64,000 nucleotides of DNA from Erysipelothrix amsterdamensis. GTDB taxonomy: Bacteria > Bacillota_I > Bacilli_A > Erysipelotrichales > Erysipelotrichaceae. A model generated the notes under the pieces. The model had not been told where the DNA came from. It searched no databases and saw only the letters and a program-made list of their open reading frames with translations. The DNA lies in the NCBI RefSeq assembly GCF_940143175.1, contig NZ_OW659496.1, forward strand, positions 806,001 through 870,000, given 5' to 3'. The position numbers and the translations under genes were made by a program. Of the stretch, positions 33,952-44,137 are shown piece after piece; within the stretch, counting starts at the first letter, position 1; every line of letters begins with the position of its first letter.

Positions 33952-35318
33952 TGTCAACATTTGAAGATAAGTTTGGAAAAATTGATATTCCTGAAGGCGC
34001 GTTGTGGGGTGTTAATACACAACGAAGCTTACAAAATTTTCCGATTGGTCAAGAAACGATGCCTGAATCATTGATTGAAGCTTTAATTGTATTAAAGAAA
34101 GTATCAGCCAAAGTACACCGCCTTCATCATAAAATGGATGAGGATATCGCTAAAGTGATTGTGGAAGCGTGTGATTATCTTCTAGATGGTGACTTGAAGG
34201 AAGCATTTCCGCTTTCAATATGGCAAACCGGAAGTGGTACCCAAACAAATATGAATGTGAATGAAGTGATTGCTCATCTTGCGAATACACGATTTCACGG
34301 ACATCACGTTCATCCCAATGATCATGTGAACCAGGGACAAAGTTCCAACGATATCTTTCCAAGTGCAATGCATATCAGTACGGTATTGTTGGTAAAAAAC
34401 AGTCTCATGCCAAGTTTGGAGGGTATGATTGAAACCTTTGATGCACTGATTGATCAATATGGTCTTGTGATGAAAACCGGTCGAACACATCTTCAAGATG
34501 CAACACCGATTACTTTTGGCCAAGAGCTTGGTGCTTGGCGACATATGTACCAAGAGGGTCTTGACCAATTGAATCAGTGTCTTGAATCCTTACAGCCACT
34601 TGCAATGGGAGCAACAGCGGTAGGTACGGGTTTAAATTCTTATGAAGGTTTTGATCAAGCAATTTGTGATGAACTTAACCAAATGTATCACGAATCATTT
34701 AGACCTTCTGTCAATAAATTCCATGCGATCAGTTCTAAAGATAGTTTTGTTTTCCTTCAGGGTGCTCTTGCAGCCATTGCCTCAAATAGTCTGAAAATGG
34801 CGAATGATATTCGTTTTCTTGCTAGTGGACCACGTTGTGGTTTGGGAGAAATCTCTTTGCCGGAAAATGAAGCCGGTAGTTCCATCATGCCTGGGAAGGT
34901 AAATCCAACTCAGTGTGAAGCTTTAATGATGGTGTGTGCCCAAGTTATGGGAAATCAAACCGCGGTCACAGTCGGTGCGGCTTTGGGTAATTTTCAGTTG
35001 AATACGTTCATGCCGTTAATTATTCATAACACTACCCAATCAATTTGTTTACTTTCAGATGCACTTAATTCCTTTAACCTTCGTTGTTTACAAGGGATCG
35101 AGGTTGATAAAGAAAAAATGTCAGATAACCTACACAAATCACTGATGACAGCAACATTTTTAAACCGTAAGTTCGGTTACGATCACACTGCGAAAATTGT
35201 GAATCAAGCCCATCAAGAGGGAAAAAGTATAAAAACGGTTGTGGTAGAGTCTGGTGCTATGGGTGACGATGAATTTGATGCATTCTTTGATTATCAAAAA
35301 ATGATACAACCGGATTAA
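33951..35318 (+). CDS. fumC: Class II fumarate hydratase
   Basis: 455 residues. Reversible hydration of fumarate to malate. Signature GSSIMPGKVNPTQCE (about 314-328), with TGSGTQTNMNVNEV (about 96-109) and GRTHLQDATP typical of fumarases rather than aspartases. Start ATG overlaps the malic enzyme stop (TAATG). Confidence 0.93.
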   Translation: MSTFEDKFGKIDIPEGALWGVNTQRSLQNFPIGQETMPESLIEALIVLKKVSAKVHRLHHKMDEDIAKVIVEACDYLLDGDLKEAFPLSIWQTGSGTQTNMNVNEVIAHLANTRFHGHHVHPNDHVNQGQSSNDIFPSAMHISTVLLVKNSLMPSLEGMIETFDALIDQYGLVMKTGRTHLQDATPITFGQELGAWRHMYQEGLDQLNQCLESLQPLAMGATAVGTGLNSYEGFDQAICDELNQMYHESFRPSVNKFHAISSKDSFVFLQGALAAIASNSLKMANDIRFLASGPRCGLGEISLPENEAGSSIMPGKVNPTQCEALMMVCAQVMGNQTAVTVGAALGNFQLNTFMPLIIHNTTQSICLLSDALNSFNLRCLQGIEVDKEKMSDNLHKSLMTATFLNRKFGYDHTAKIVNQAHQEGKSIKTVVVESGAMGDDEFDAFFDYQKMIQPD

Positions 35319-35353
35319 ATCACTTAAAACTTAAATACAAAATGGAGATCGGT

Positions 35354-36748
35354 ATGAAAAACCAAAATGTTCGGATTGAATATGATTCATTAGGAAGTGT
35401 TAAGGTTCCAAAAGATGCTTTATATGGTGCACAAACAGTACGTGCACTCCAAAATTTTCAGATTACAGGTAGACGTGTTAATGACATGATGTATCTAGCG
35501 TTAGCGCAAGTAAAAAAAGCATGTGCGCTTGCGAATAAATCGGTGGGGGAATTGGATGGCCCTCGCTGTGATGCGATTGTTTTTGCGTGTGATGAGATTA
35601 TCAGTGGTAAGTACAAAGAAGCCTTTATTACTGATGCAATCCAAGGTGGTGCAGGAACGTCTATGAATATGAATGTGAACGAAATTATCGCAAATCGGGC
35701 AGCTCAAATATTAAATAGACCCATTGGTGTCTATGACTACATTCACCCAAACGATCACGTAAATCGGGCGCAATCCACAAACGATATCATTCCAACGGCA
35801 GGAAAACTAACCGTTTTAAATTTAGGACTGTTACTCGTCGAAGAAATGATCTTTCTTGCTGATACATTTCATGCGAAAGCCCTTGAATTTAGTAACATCA
35901 TCAAAGTTGGACGCACCCATCTACAAGATGCTGTCCTCATATCAATGGGTCAAGTTTTCCATAGTTATGAGTCGGTAGTACGTCGTGATATTCAACGTTT
36001 AAAACAGTCACTCAGTGAAATGCAAGTTATTAATTTAGGTGCTACTGCGGTGGGTACAGGTATCAATTCAGTAGAAGGATATCGTGAACATGCTGTAACG
36101 CATTTAAGTCGTATAACGGGTAAATCCTTTGTGAGTGCAGAAGATTTAGTGGATGCAACCAAACATGTGGATGGATTTGCGAATGTCCATGGTTCATTAA
36201 AAACATTTGCAGTGGGATTGTCACGAATTTGTAATGATATCCGTATGATGGCATCAGGACCTAAGGTAGGGTTTAATGAGATATTTTTACCAGAAAAACA
36301 ACCGGGAAGTTCGATAATGCCGGGTAAAGTTAATCCAGTAATTCCCGAAGTTGTGAATCAAGTATGTTTTCAAGTGATTGGTAATGATGCAACCGTTACT
36401 CTTGCGGCTGAAGCAGGACAAATGGAATTGAATGTTTTTGAACCAGTTCTATTCGATAACCTGTTTGAATCGCTTGAGATATTACGGCATGCATGCGCAA
36501 CCTTACGCATCCACGCAATTCAAGACATTAAGGTCAATGAACATCGCATTCAAGATTATGTGGAACACTCTCTTGCGATGGCGACAGCACTCGTTAAGTA
36601 TCTTGGCTATGAGAAAGTATCTGAAATTACGAAACAAACTCTAAAAGAAAACAAATCACTAAAGACATTAGTGCTTGAACAAGGTTTGATGAGTGAAGCT
36701 GAAGTGGATGAAGCTTTAAAACCAGAATCGATGATTCATCCGCGATAA
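35354..36748 (+). CDS. aspA: Aspartate ammonia-lyase
   Basis: 464 residues. Deaminates L-aspartate to fumarate and ammonia. It shares the fumarase superfamily signature (GSSIMPGKVNPVIPE) and has the aspartase-type GGAGTSMNMNVNE block and VIPEVVNQVCFQVIGND. The start is the ATG at 35354 after GGAGATCGGT; an earlier in-frame ATG (35342) lacks a site. Together with the two upstream genes it forms a route aspartate, fumarate, malate, pyruvate. Confidence 0.92.
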   Translation: MKNQNVRIEYDSLGSVKVPKDALYGAQTVRALQNFQITGRRVNDMMYLALAQVKKACALANKSVGELDGPRCDAIVFACDEIISGKYKEAFITDAIQGGAGTSMNMNVNEIIANRAAQILNRPIGVYDYIHPNDHVNRAQSTNDIIPTAGKLTVLNLGLLLVEEMIFLADTFHAKALEFSNIIKVGRTHLQDAVLISMGQVFHSYESVVRRDIQRLKQSLSEMQVINLGATAVGTGINSVEGYREHAVTHLSRITGKSFVSAEDLVDATKHVDGFANVHGSLKTFAVGLSRICNDIRMMASGPKVGFNEIFLPEKQPGSSIMPGKVNPVIPEVVNQVCFQVIGNDATVTLAAEAGQMELNVFEPVLFDNLFESLEILRHACATLRIHAIQDIKVNEHRIQDYVEHSLAMATALVKYLGYEKVSEITKQTLKENKSLKTLVLEQGLMSEAEVDEALKPESMIHPR

Positions 36749-36772
36749 GCGTTAAAAAGGATTTTTTAGATG

Positions 36773-36805
36773 AAAAAACACAGTGTCTTAAACCTGTGTT
36801 TTTTC
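36773..36805 (+). terminator. Terminator of the malic enzyme-fumC-aspA operon
   Basis: AAAAAACACAG, 10-nt loop, CTGTGTTTTTT, 25 nt after the aspA stop. Confidence 0.9.
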
Positions 36806-36826
36806 ACAAAATAAAGGGGGGATTCT

Positions 36827-38989
36827 ATGCGGAAATTGGGTTCGATTTTCACAATTTTGACGGCATTGCTTTTGTTTAGTATTACTTTTACACAGTTTGA
36901 TCGGGGTTATAAAGCAAGTCAAAGCACGCTCTATAAACAAGAACAACTTAACCAAACAATCCAAACGGTAACGATGAGTTTGAGTATGGAACGGTTTCAA
37001 GGAGATCAAGCATCGTTTCTTAAGGCGCTTATAACGTTCTTACAAAATCACGATTACGACGCCTTGGTTAACATTCAAGATCGTTATACCAATAATTTCT
37101 ATGTTTATACTGATCAAAGTGTGGCATGGAATCATTTAAAATTAAGTAGAGGACTTGATGATGTTAATTTTAAATCACAAGAAGAATATCGATTTATTTC
37201 AAACAGTACGCTTCAAAGCGAGGCGTATGCATACGTACTACCGTTTAATCGAAATGATAAACCACCTAAAAGTGATTCATACAATCCAGAGATAAACTAT
37301 TATCCGCTTCACTTTTTGAATAAGACAGAAAATAAGACCGAAAACTTAATTGTCGGACTGGAAGTATTTGTGCAACCGGAAATGGTAACTCAATTTAAAA
37401 CTGATTACTACAATGAATTTTTGCTTCCATATTTTCCCTGTTCAGATGTCAGTGCGAATGCTTATTGCGGCATGATTATTACAACTGATAATACAGGAAT
37501 ACAAATTCTTGATCAACTCATGCAGCTGAATGCTTTTACAAATCCACTTGAGTTTCCTAACTCATTATTAATCCTAACGATTGGTACCTTATTCACCATT
37601 CTAATGATGATTAACATGGAACAAAATCGTGAAATTACCATTCGTTACCTTCATGGGAATCGGTCGCTTCTTATTTTTAAGCGAATCTTTATGAAACCCG
37701 TGATGGCTTATATTGGTTTGTTTATGGGAACACTGATTGGACTAAGTATTTATAACGTTGGATTTATGAATACTGTTTCTTTACGGTATTTCCGGAATTT
37801 AGCTATTCTCACCGCAATTTATATCGGGTTTGTCATCATTACAACCATTTTGTTTTTCATATTTCAAACCGTTACCGTAAAAAGTATATTTTTAAAGAAA
37901 CGCACAAAATCTAAAATTATGCAGATTGTCATTCCGAGTTTTAAAATCGTTGCGGTCGTCATCTTACTCATTCCGTTGGTTGGAATCTATGATACATATC
38001 AAAACATTCGTCGTTATCAAAGCGTTGTTTCTAGAAAACCTGAATTGCAATCAGGAATGATGATCAATTCAATTAATTATGGTTACGATACGACTTCGGT
38101 TGAAACAGATTTGTTTAATGTGCAAGTTTTTGAATTGGTGGAACGCTATGGCTTATCATATATCAACAATGAAGCAATGGTAGATCGTCATGATGACCTT
38201 GGATATATCATTACAAATCGAAATGCGTTAACGCATGAATCCATCATGACCCGTGATGGTCATGAACTTTATGTAAGCAGACTGGAAGCGAACACATTGC
38301 TTGTACCTGAAGGCAGTGATGATATGGCCGTTCCACACTTTAAAGTGGATACCATTCCGGTTCGAAAAACGCCTACTGTCGCAGCCATAAGTTACAATAA
38401 CACTCAAAAAAGTATCCGTGATAATGCGCCCATTCTAATTGTGGTTACACCCGACTCAATGTTTGTGGAATGGATTGGGGATGGTTCTGTATTTACTTCT
38501 AAATCCAATCAAGCATCGTTTGACGCGATGATTGAAGCAATTTCAATGTGGAGTGATATGCCAGAAGTTACAAAATTGGAAGATGCGTATGAAACTACGA
38601 TGACCCTGTATCAACATCAACAGTTTAAATTTTATGCAATGTTTGGTGCAACCGTGTCATTGATGATCTTATTTTCAACGTTAATATTTGAAATGTTTAT
38701 TGATTTAAAAGGTATGGAAGTATCCGTACAGTATTTACAGGGGAAATATCGTTTAAAGCGCTATGGTAAGCTTGTGCTATGGAACATGATGTCATTAGTG
38801 CTTGGGTATGGTTTCACGCTTATTCATCGTAGTATTACGGCTACAGAAGTGAATCCTGCAATTTCATTGTATAGCCTCAGCGTATTATCACTTGTAGTGC
38901 TTATTACGGATTTAATGTGGATGATATATCAGATTCGAAAATTTGAAAAAGAAGTTATGTTGTATTTATTGAAAGGAGATTTAGGATGA
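36827..38989 (+). CDS. MacB/FtsX-like ABC permease, paralogue of 6934-9093
   Basis: 720 residues with the same plan as the permease at 6934: one N-terminal helix, an extracytoplasmic domain, a central group of helices (about 235-385), a second extracytoplasmic domain and three C-terminal helices (about 600-705). ATG after AAGGGGGG. The stop overlaps the ATPase start by 4 nt. Likely peptide export or resistance; substrate unknown. Divergence from the first pair is high, so this is an old paralogue, not a recent copy. Confidence 0.75.
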   Translation: MRKLGSIFTILTALLLFSITFTQFDRGYKASQSTLYKQEQLNQTIQTVTMSLSMERFQGDQASFLKALITFLQNHDYDALVNIQDRYTNNFYVYTDQSVAWNHLKLSRGLDDVNFKSQEEYRFISNSTLQSEAYAYVLPFNRNDKPPKSDSYNPEINYYPLHFLNKTENKTENLIVGLEVFVQPEMVTQFKTDYYNEFLLPYFPCSDVSANAYCGMIITTDNTGIQILDQLMQLNAFTNPLEFPNSLLILTIGTLFTILMMINMEQNREITIRYLHGNRSLLIFKRIFMKPVMAYIGLFMGTLIGLSIYNVGFMNTVSLRYFRNLAILTAIYIGFVIITTILFFIFQTVTVKSIFLKKRTKSKIMQIVIPSFKIVAVVILLIPLVGIYDTYQNIRRYQSVVSRKPELQSGMMINSINYGYDTTSVETDLFNVQVFELVERYGLSYINNEAMVDRHDDLGYIITNRNALTHESIMTRDGHELYVSRLEANTLLVPEGSDDMAVPHFKVDTIPVRKTPTVAAISYNNTQKSIRDNAPILIVVTPDSMFVEWIGDGSVFTSKSNQASFDAMIEAISMWSDMPEVTKLEDAYETTMTLYQHQQFKFYAMFGATVSLMILFSTLIFEMFIDLKGMEVSVQYLQGKYRLKRYGKLVLWNMMSLVLGYGFTLIHRSITATEVNPAISLYSLSVLSLVVLITDLMWMIYQIRKFEKEVMLYLLKGDLG

Positions 38990-39609
38990 TTCAAATCGAT
39001 AAAATTACGAAAACTTTTGGAAACCGTGTGATTCTCAAAGATTATTCTCTTGAGATTCATCAAAACAGTTTTACCGTTATTGCGGGACCCTCAGGTTCTG
39101 GAAAAAGCACACTTTTAAATATTATGGGACTTTTGGATGTACCCGATTCGGGTAATGTAACCCTTCTAGATCAACGAAATCTTAAACCATTCTCACGAAG
39201 TGCTTCCACGATGTTACGGAAACACATCGGTTACTTATTTCAAAATTTCGCACTGGTTCCTGAGAAAACCGTTGAATACAATTTGAAAATAGCAATGGAA
39301 GGGTATAAATATTCTAAAGACGCTATGATTGATGCATTAAAACAAGTAGGACTTCCCAATATTCTTGATCAATATGTTTACCAATGTTCTGGTGGTGAAC
39401 AACAACGAATTGCGATAGCACGCTTATTGCTTAAACCTTGCGATTTGATTCTTGCAGATGAACCCACGGGAAGTTTGGATGAGGCAAATAAATATCTAAT
39501 ATTTGACCTGTTAAAAACATTACAAAAACTCGGGAAAACCTTAGTGATTGTTACACATGATCCTGATTTGATTGCGCAAGCAGACAATGTCATTTACTTA
39601 GAAACTTAA
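38986..39609 (+). CDS. ABC transporter ATP-binding protein, MacB-like pair 2
   Basis: 207 residues: Walker A GPSGSGKST (about 35-43), Q-loop FQNFAL, signature CSGGEQQRIAIAR, Walker B LILADEPTGSLD and H-loop VTHD. It resembles the ATPase at 9094 in size and sequence. Translationally coupled to the permease. Confidence 0.87.
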   Translation: MIQIDKITKTFGNRVILKDYSLEIHQNSFTVIAGPSGSGKSTLLNIMGLLDVPDSGNVTLLDQRNLKPFSRSASTMLRKHIGYLFQNFALVPEKTVEYNLKIAMEGYKYSKDAMIDALKQVGLPNILDQYVYQCSGGEQQRIAIARLLLKPCDLILADEPTGSLDEANKYLIFDLLKTLQKLGKTLVIVTHDPDLIAQADNVIYLET

Positions 39610-39668
39610 AGTAGACGACGCCAACTGTCGCTTATTCACGCTATACTTACAGTAAGGAGGTGGTTTGT

Positions 39669-41057
39669 ATGAATATGGTCTTTGATTATGATAAAGAACC
39701 TTCACGGGATATATTATGCATTGATTGTAAGAGTTTTTATGCATCATGCGAAGCCGTTGCTCGGGGTTTAAATCCATTAAAAACAAAGTTAGTTGTGATG
39801 AGTTACCCCAGTGATAGTGTACGTGAACGGGGAAGTGGTTTGATTCTTGCCTCAAGTCCTATGGCTAAGAAAGCATATGGAATCAGCAATGTAAGTCGCG
39901 CACGTGATTTACCGTTTCCATATCCCGAAGATCTTGTGATTGCTCCACCTAGGATGAATCTGTATATGACCGTTCATCGTCAAATCAATGAAATTTTTAG
40001 ATGTTATGTTGATGATCAAAATGTTGCTACTTATTCTGTAGATGAAACATTTCTAGATGTGACAGATTCGTTATCCTATTTTAACTGCAAAACTGCTTAT
40101 GAACTTGCAAAAATCATTCAAATCCATGTTTACAAGGATACTGGAATTTATACGACAGTGGGTATTGGTGACAATCCTTTACTTGCGAAGCTGGCTTTAG
40201 ACAACGAAGCCAAGCATACTCGTGATATGAAAGCAGAATGGCGTTATGAAGATGTTGTATCGAAACTTTGGAAGATTGAAACGATTACAGATTTTTGGGG
40301 AATCGGAAGTCGTACGGCACTTCGACTTAAACGTATGGGAATCGATACAATCGAACAGCTCGCTCACGCAAACTATCATCACCTCAAAAAAGAAATGGGT
40401 GTGATTGGCATGCAACTGTATGCACACGCTTGGGGCATTGATCGTACCTTTCTTGGAGAACACTACATCCCAAAATCAAAATCGATTGGAAACTCACAAG
40501 TTTTAAACCGTGATTATACGAATAAACAAGAGATTATTGTTGTGATTCGCGAAATGGCTGACCAAGTGGCGACACGACTTCGTAAGGAAAATAAATACAC
40601 AAAATGCATTGGCTTATGGATTGGTTATTCGCTAAGCTATATTGATGAAACAGGTAAAACCGGATTCAGTAAACAAGTGAAAATCGAAGCAACCAACAAC
40701 AGTGCCCGAATTGCGGAAGCGCTACTCCAAATTTTTGATCAGTATTACGACGTGCAAGTTGTACGAAATCTCGGTATTAATTGCACCCAACTGGAAAATC
40801 CTACCCAAGATCAATTAAGTCTTTTTGAACCTCTAGAAATCAAAGATCGCGATCGAAAACTCGATCAGGTGGTTGATGATGTTCGCAGCAAATTTGGATT
40901 TACGAAACTTGTATACGCAAGCAGTTTGACACAAGGAGGGCGTGCCATTGCGAGAAGCTCCTTAGTAGGTGGGCATGCTGGAGGCATGGAGGGTATTGAA
41001 AGTCGAGGTAGTGAAGATGACACGGAAGCGGACAAGAAAAACATTTATAAATTATAA
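39669..41057 (+). CDS. Y-family DNA polymerase (UvrX/UmuC-like)
   Basis: 462 residues. Error-prone translesion polymerase. N-terminal palm motif CIDCKSFYASCEAV (about 15-28; metal Asp), steric and finger segments, the second metal motif YSVDETFLD (Asp-Glu), a helix-hairpin-helix thumb (FWGIGSRTALRLKRMGI) and a little-finger domain; no long UmuC-like C-terminus. In Bacillaceae this YqjW/UvrX type is paired with a YolD-like protein, as here. The ATG follows AAGGAGG. Possibly SOS-controlled, but I see no clear LexA box upstream. Confidence 0.88.
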   Translation: MNMVFDYDKEPSRDILCIDCKSFYASCEAVARGLNPLKTKLVVMSYPSDSVRERGSGLILASSPMAKKAYGISNVSRARDLPFPYPEDLVIAPPRMNLYMTVHRQINEIFRCYVDDQNVATYSVDETFLDVTDSLSYFNCKTAYELAKIIQIHVYKDTGIYTTVGIGDNPLLAKLALDNEAKHTRDMKAEWRYEDVVSKLWKIETITDFWGIGSRTALRLKRMGIDTIEQLAHANYHHLKKEMGVIGMQLYAHAWGIDRTFLGEHYIPKSKSIGNSQVLNRDYTNKQEIIVVIREMADQVATRLRKENKYTKCIGLWIGYSLSYIDETGKTGFSKQVKIEATNNSARIAEALLQIFDQYYDVQVVRNLGINCTQLENPTQDQLSLFEPLEIKDRDRKLDQVVDDVRSKFGFTKLVYASSLTQGGRAIARSSLVGGHAGGMEGIESRGSEDDTEADKKNIYKL

Positions 41058-41388
41058 TGACTACCATGATCGTCCCTTCGGTTTAAAATGGGGAACTGCC
41101 TTTGCTTTATCAGAACTTACTAAAACAATCAATGAAGGCCAGGTTCAGGCAATGAAAAAAAATATTGAATTGCCACAAATGACCCAAGAGGAAATGGATT
41201 TGGTGCTTCAACATGCTTTTACGAAATCCTGTCGCATTAGTATCCAAGTAAACCTACGTGATGAAAACAATAATCTCATCGATACCATTACCGGTTCATT
41301 TACCGGCTACTCAGATCACATGTATCTTTATGTAGAAAATAACGTGATTAGTTGGGATGTTATCCGAAATATTTCTTTAGAAACCTAA
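41017..41388 (+). CDS. YolD-like protein
   Basis: 123 residues. Start MTRKRTRK and RPFGLKWGTAFAL-type N-terminus, then a helical and beta region (LISIQVNLRDENN-like). Overlaps the polymerase gene by 41 nt, with GAGGTAGTGAAG before the ATG. YolD-like proteins accompany UvrX/YqjW polymerases and are thought to be UmuD-like partners. Confidence 0.75.
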   Translation: MTRKRTRKTFINYNDYHDRPFGLKWGTAFALSELTKTINEGQVQAMKKNIELPQMTQEEMDLVLQHAFTKSCRISIQVNLRDENNNLIDTITGSFTGYSDHMYLYVENNVISWDVIRNISLET

Positions 41389-41579
41389 GTGAATATAGAT
41401 ATATGATGATTAAAAGTACATCTTAACGGCACTATATCCGTTTGAATCGTATTGTGACAGTTATATCAACTATTTCTTACACATATTATACACTATGTGA
41501 TTTTATGAGAGGATACTAGGCTATAGAGACGAGACTCTTTAAGACTAAAACGTTGATGTTTCTATAGTGGGAGGCTGTG

Positions 41580-42121
41580 ATGAAGCGATTTTTAGTAGTA
41601 TCGTATTAAGTATTATGATGGTGATTACATTCAGTAATCCATTCATTTATGCGGACGATCTGACACACACTTGGGAACTTGATCAAGTACTTCAAAACTA
41701 TAATATTTTTTAGTTTTGGTATCACATCATAGCAACCATGTCGGATGTTTATAGTCATGTAGGACACTTCGCAGGTTCTGTAATTACCAATAATTTTTGT
41801 ATTAAATCAGAGGTGCATTTTTATCCCTCTAAAAGACCAATAATACTTGTTACACCAATCGACGCGGATGTCCCAGCCGTTCCAGAAGATCTAGTGGATT
41901 CAAGTATTCCATAAAAACCAGAAGATCCTGTATATGCGATTGTTTCTAAAAAAACTGTAGTACCAAAAGTAAGCCAAGAATACAAATATAAAAAGTCGAA
42001 GGACATCTTACACAATACCGGTAAATCATGAAACCTCGGTGGATACGTTCTTATAGGTGCTGGAATTTATTTTCATAGAAAAAATCAAAAAAAATTTGTG
42101 ATCAATTGTTTTTATAGATAA
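41580..42121 (+). pseudogene. Remnant of a choice-of-anchor A surface protein
   Basis: ATG at 41580 after GGGAGG, then a signal peptide broken by stops. The next part resembles the start of choice-of-anchor A domains (WELDQVLQNYNIF, then SDVYSHVGHFAGS). A Pro/Val-rich segment follows, and a sorting signal where LPNTG has become LHNTG with a stop three codons later, before the hydrophobic helix and Arg/Lys tail. Several stops and frame changes show that it is dead. Confidence 0.65.
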
Positions 42122-42127
42122 ATTAAG

Positions 42128-42158
42128 AAAAAAACACACAATATCGTGTGTCTTTTTT
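42128..42158. terminator. Terminator between the surface-protein relic and the GH20 gene
   Basis: A7, ACACAC, short loop, GTGTGT, T6: a symmetric hairpin that can work on both strands, 15 nt past the GH20 stop. Confidence 0.8.
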
Positions 42159-42172
42159 CATGAACGAACTAA

Positions 42173-43957
42173 TTAGGATTTTCTTTTTAATACAAGTGCA
42201 CCACCGAATAACATGAGGCTACCCAAAATTTTATTGGTTAAATCATGCTGGATTCCTGTAATAGGAAGTGTTGTTTCGTTTGGTTTCATAGTTTGTGTCG
42301 CTGAAGTTATCTGTGTGGTAGGTGTTTTAGACATCGTTGTGGGTTTATTTTTTTCTGTTTTGGTGTCTAAGATTGTTGTGTCATCTTCTTTAGGGTTTGG
42401 TACATTTGGCTCATCGTTTTTGAATATGAGCGCTTTAAGTGCATTTTCTAGAGTTTCAGTCCACTCATCCACGTCACTTTGATGTGTGATTTTACGATTA
42501 TTTTCGATAAGTGCTAATGCATCAGTAATAACTTCATAGTTTTCGTAGTCATCAGCATTTAATTTCGTAACACGTTCTTTGAGGACCTCTAGTTTTGAAT
42601 AATCTGCCATCTTTAGTTCAAGATTGTTAATCGCATCTTCGAGTTGTGAATTAATTGCATCAACTTTATTCTGCTCAGGGATTCGGTATGAACGTACAAT
42701 TGATGCAACAAAGTTTTGAAGCTTCATTACCGACTCATCAGAATAAAGATCAAGGTTTTTAGGGATTGTTGTTAGAGTGTGATCGAGTACTGAATAATCT
42801 GCAGGTTTCACTAATTTATCTGCATGACGCGTAGCAAACGCATCCATGAGTTCGATAATATGATTCATACCGTGATCTTGTGATGGATCATCCGCCCAAA
42901 TCGCTTGCATGCTTCCAATCGATGGAATTTTACTGCCCCCAGCTAAGTCGTTAAAATCGTTGGATTGTGTTCGCTTCAGAGCATCTTTAAGGTTGTAACC
43001 ATCTTTATCGATTCGACCTAATACCCAGTACCATCCATCATTTGTATTAAGAATTGGATGTCCTTTTGATGCAAAGTAGTCTGGTTTCGCGACATTAAAT
43101 CCCCACCAACCTGAAGTCCAGTATGAAATAATAATATCTTTATCAAAAGTTCCGAATTGATCTTTACTATTGTAGTAGATACCATCGTTAAAACTCATGG
43201 GTTTCATACCTGCATCTTTAATGATTTGAGCTAAAGTATTTGAGTATGCAATAAAATCTCCATAAAGTCCATTTTTTTGCAGTTCACCCCAACCAGGTGA
43301 TGTGAATACATCATTTGCATATTCATCAGCACCAAAGTTGAAAATTGAGGATGCATCCGCATTTCCAAAGTAGTCAACATATTTCTTAGTTAATGCTTGA
43401 ACAAAAGCGATTGCTTCTTTATTTTCAATATTAACTGTACGTTCTGAAGTTTTGTTGTTGTTTTGGTAACGGACATTGCTTAGTCCAAGTTCTTCCATAG
43501 CTACAAGGATTGCGTCCATGTGGCCGGGGCTGTTAATGACTGGAATAATGTCAATTCCGATTGCTTTCGCGTGATTTAGAATGCGTGTCATTTCTGCTTC
43601 AGTTAAAACATCACCATTTGGATCATCATAATAACTCTTATTACCAACTGTGATGGCTTTCTTAAGTGCATCGCTTTCAAATGTTTTCCCCTGTACATTC
43701 ATGGACATATCATCCAAAACAAAGCGTAAGCCATCATTTCCAAGAAGTATTTGTACCCCAGTATAGCCATTTTGGTGTGCTTGATCAATAATGGTCATTA
43801 ATTGTTCTTCAGAGAAGTATTTTCGACCTGCGTCAATCGAAAGAATGCTTAAAGGGACTTCGGCGGGTTCTTCCGCATAAATCTTATTACCAAAACCTGT
43901 GAATGCTAATCCAAAACTTAAAGCTAAGATTACGAATTGTTTCTTCAAGTGTTTCAT
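42173..43957 (-). CDS. GH20 beta-N-acetylhexosaminidase, LPxTG-anchored
   Basis: 594 residues. Signal peptide (about 1-29, ending IYAEE), a GH20 (beta/alpha)8 domain (about 35-390) with the catalytic Asp-Glu pair in FNFGADEYAND (about 210-220) and HPILNTNDGWYW, a helical FIVAR-like repeat region (about 410-510), and the sorting signal LPITG near residue 565 followed by helix and KRKS. It releases terminal GlcNAc or GalNAc from host glycans at the cell wall. The ATG at 43957 follows AAGGAGGAAACA; an in-frame GTG at 43984 with its own AAGGAGG is an alternative start. A leader terminator lies upstream. Confidence 0.87.
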   Translation of the reverse strand: MKHLKKQFVILALSFGLAFTGFGNKIYAEEPAEVPLSILSIDAGRKYFSEEQLMTIIDQAHQNGYTGVQILLGNDGLRFVLDDMSMNVQGKTFESDALKKAITVGNKSYYDDPNGDVLTEAEMTRILNHAKAIGIDIIPVINSPGHMDAILVAMEELGLSNVRYQNNNKTSERTVNIENKEAIAFVQALTKKYVDYFGNADASSIFNFGADEYANDVFTSPGWGELQKNGLYGDFIAYSNTLAQIIKDAGMKPMSFNDGIYYNSKDQFGTFDKDIIISYWTSGWWGFNVAKPDYFASKGHPILNTNDGWYWVLGRIDKDGYNLKDALKRTQSNDFNDLAGGSKIPSIGSMQAIWADDPSQDHGMNHIIELMDAFATRHADKLVKPADYSVLDHTLTTIPKNLDLYSDESVMKLQNFVASIVRSYRIPEQNKVDAINSQLEDAINNLELKMADYSKLEVLKERVTKLNADDYENYEVITDALALIENNRKITHQSDVDEWTETLENALKALIFKNDEPNVPNPKEDDTTILDTKTEKNKPTTMSKTPTTQITSATQTMKPNETTLPITGIQHDLTNKILGSLMLFGGALVLKRKS

Positions 43958-44006
43958 TGTTTCCTCCTTATGGTTGATGTTCACGGTAACGTTTTCCTCC
44001 TTCCAT

Positions 44007-44054
44007 AAAAAAGACAGGACAATTACAAAAACGACGTTTTGTAATCACCCTGCC
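44007..44054 (-). terminator. Leader terminator (attenuator candidate) upstream of the GH20 gene
   Basis: On the minus strand: GGCAGG-GTG-ATTACAAAA, 6-nt loop, TTTTGTAAT-TGT-CCTGTC followed by TTTTTT. It stands 50 nt before the GH20 start, and no minus-strand gene lies upstream that it could terminate, which suggests control by premature termination. Confidence 0.6.
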
Positions 44055-44137
44055 TAATTAAATAGTAACATGTGAACATTCATTTACATTATCAAAATAC
44101 ATGAGAAAAAGTACCTTGTCAAGCATTTCTCATTAAA

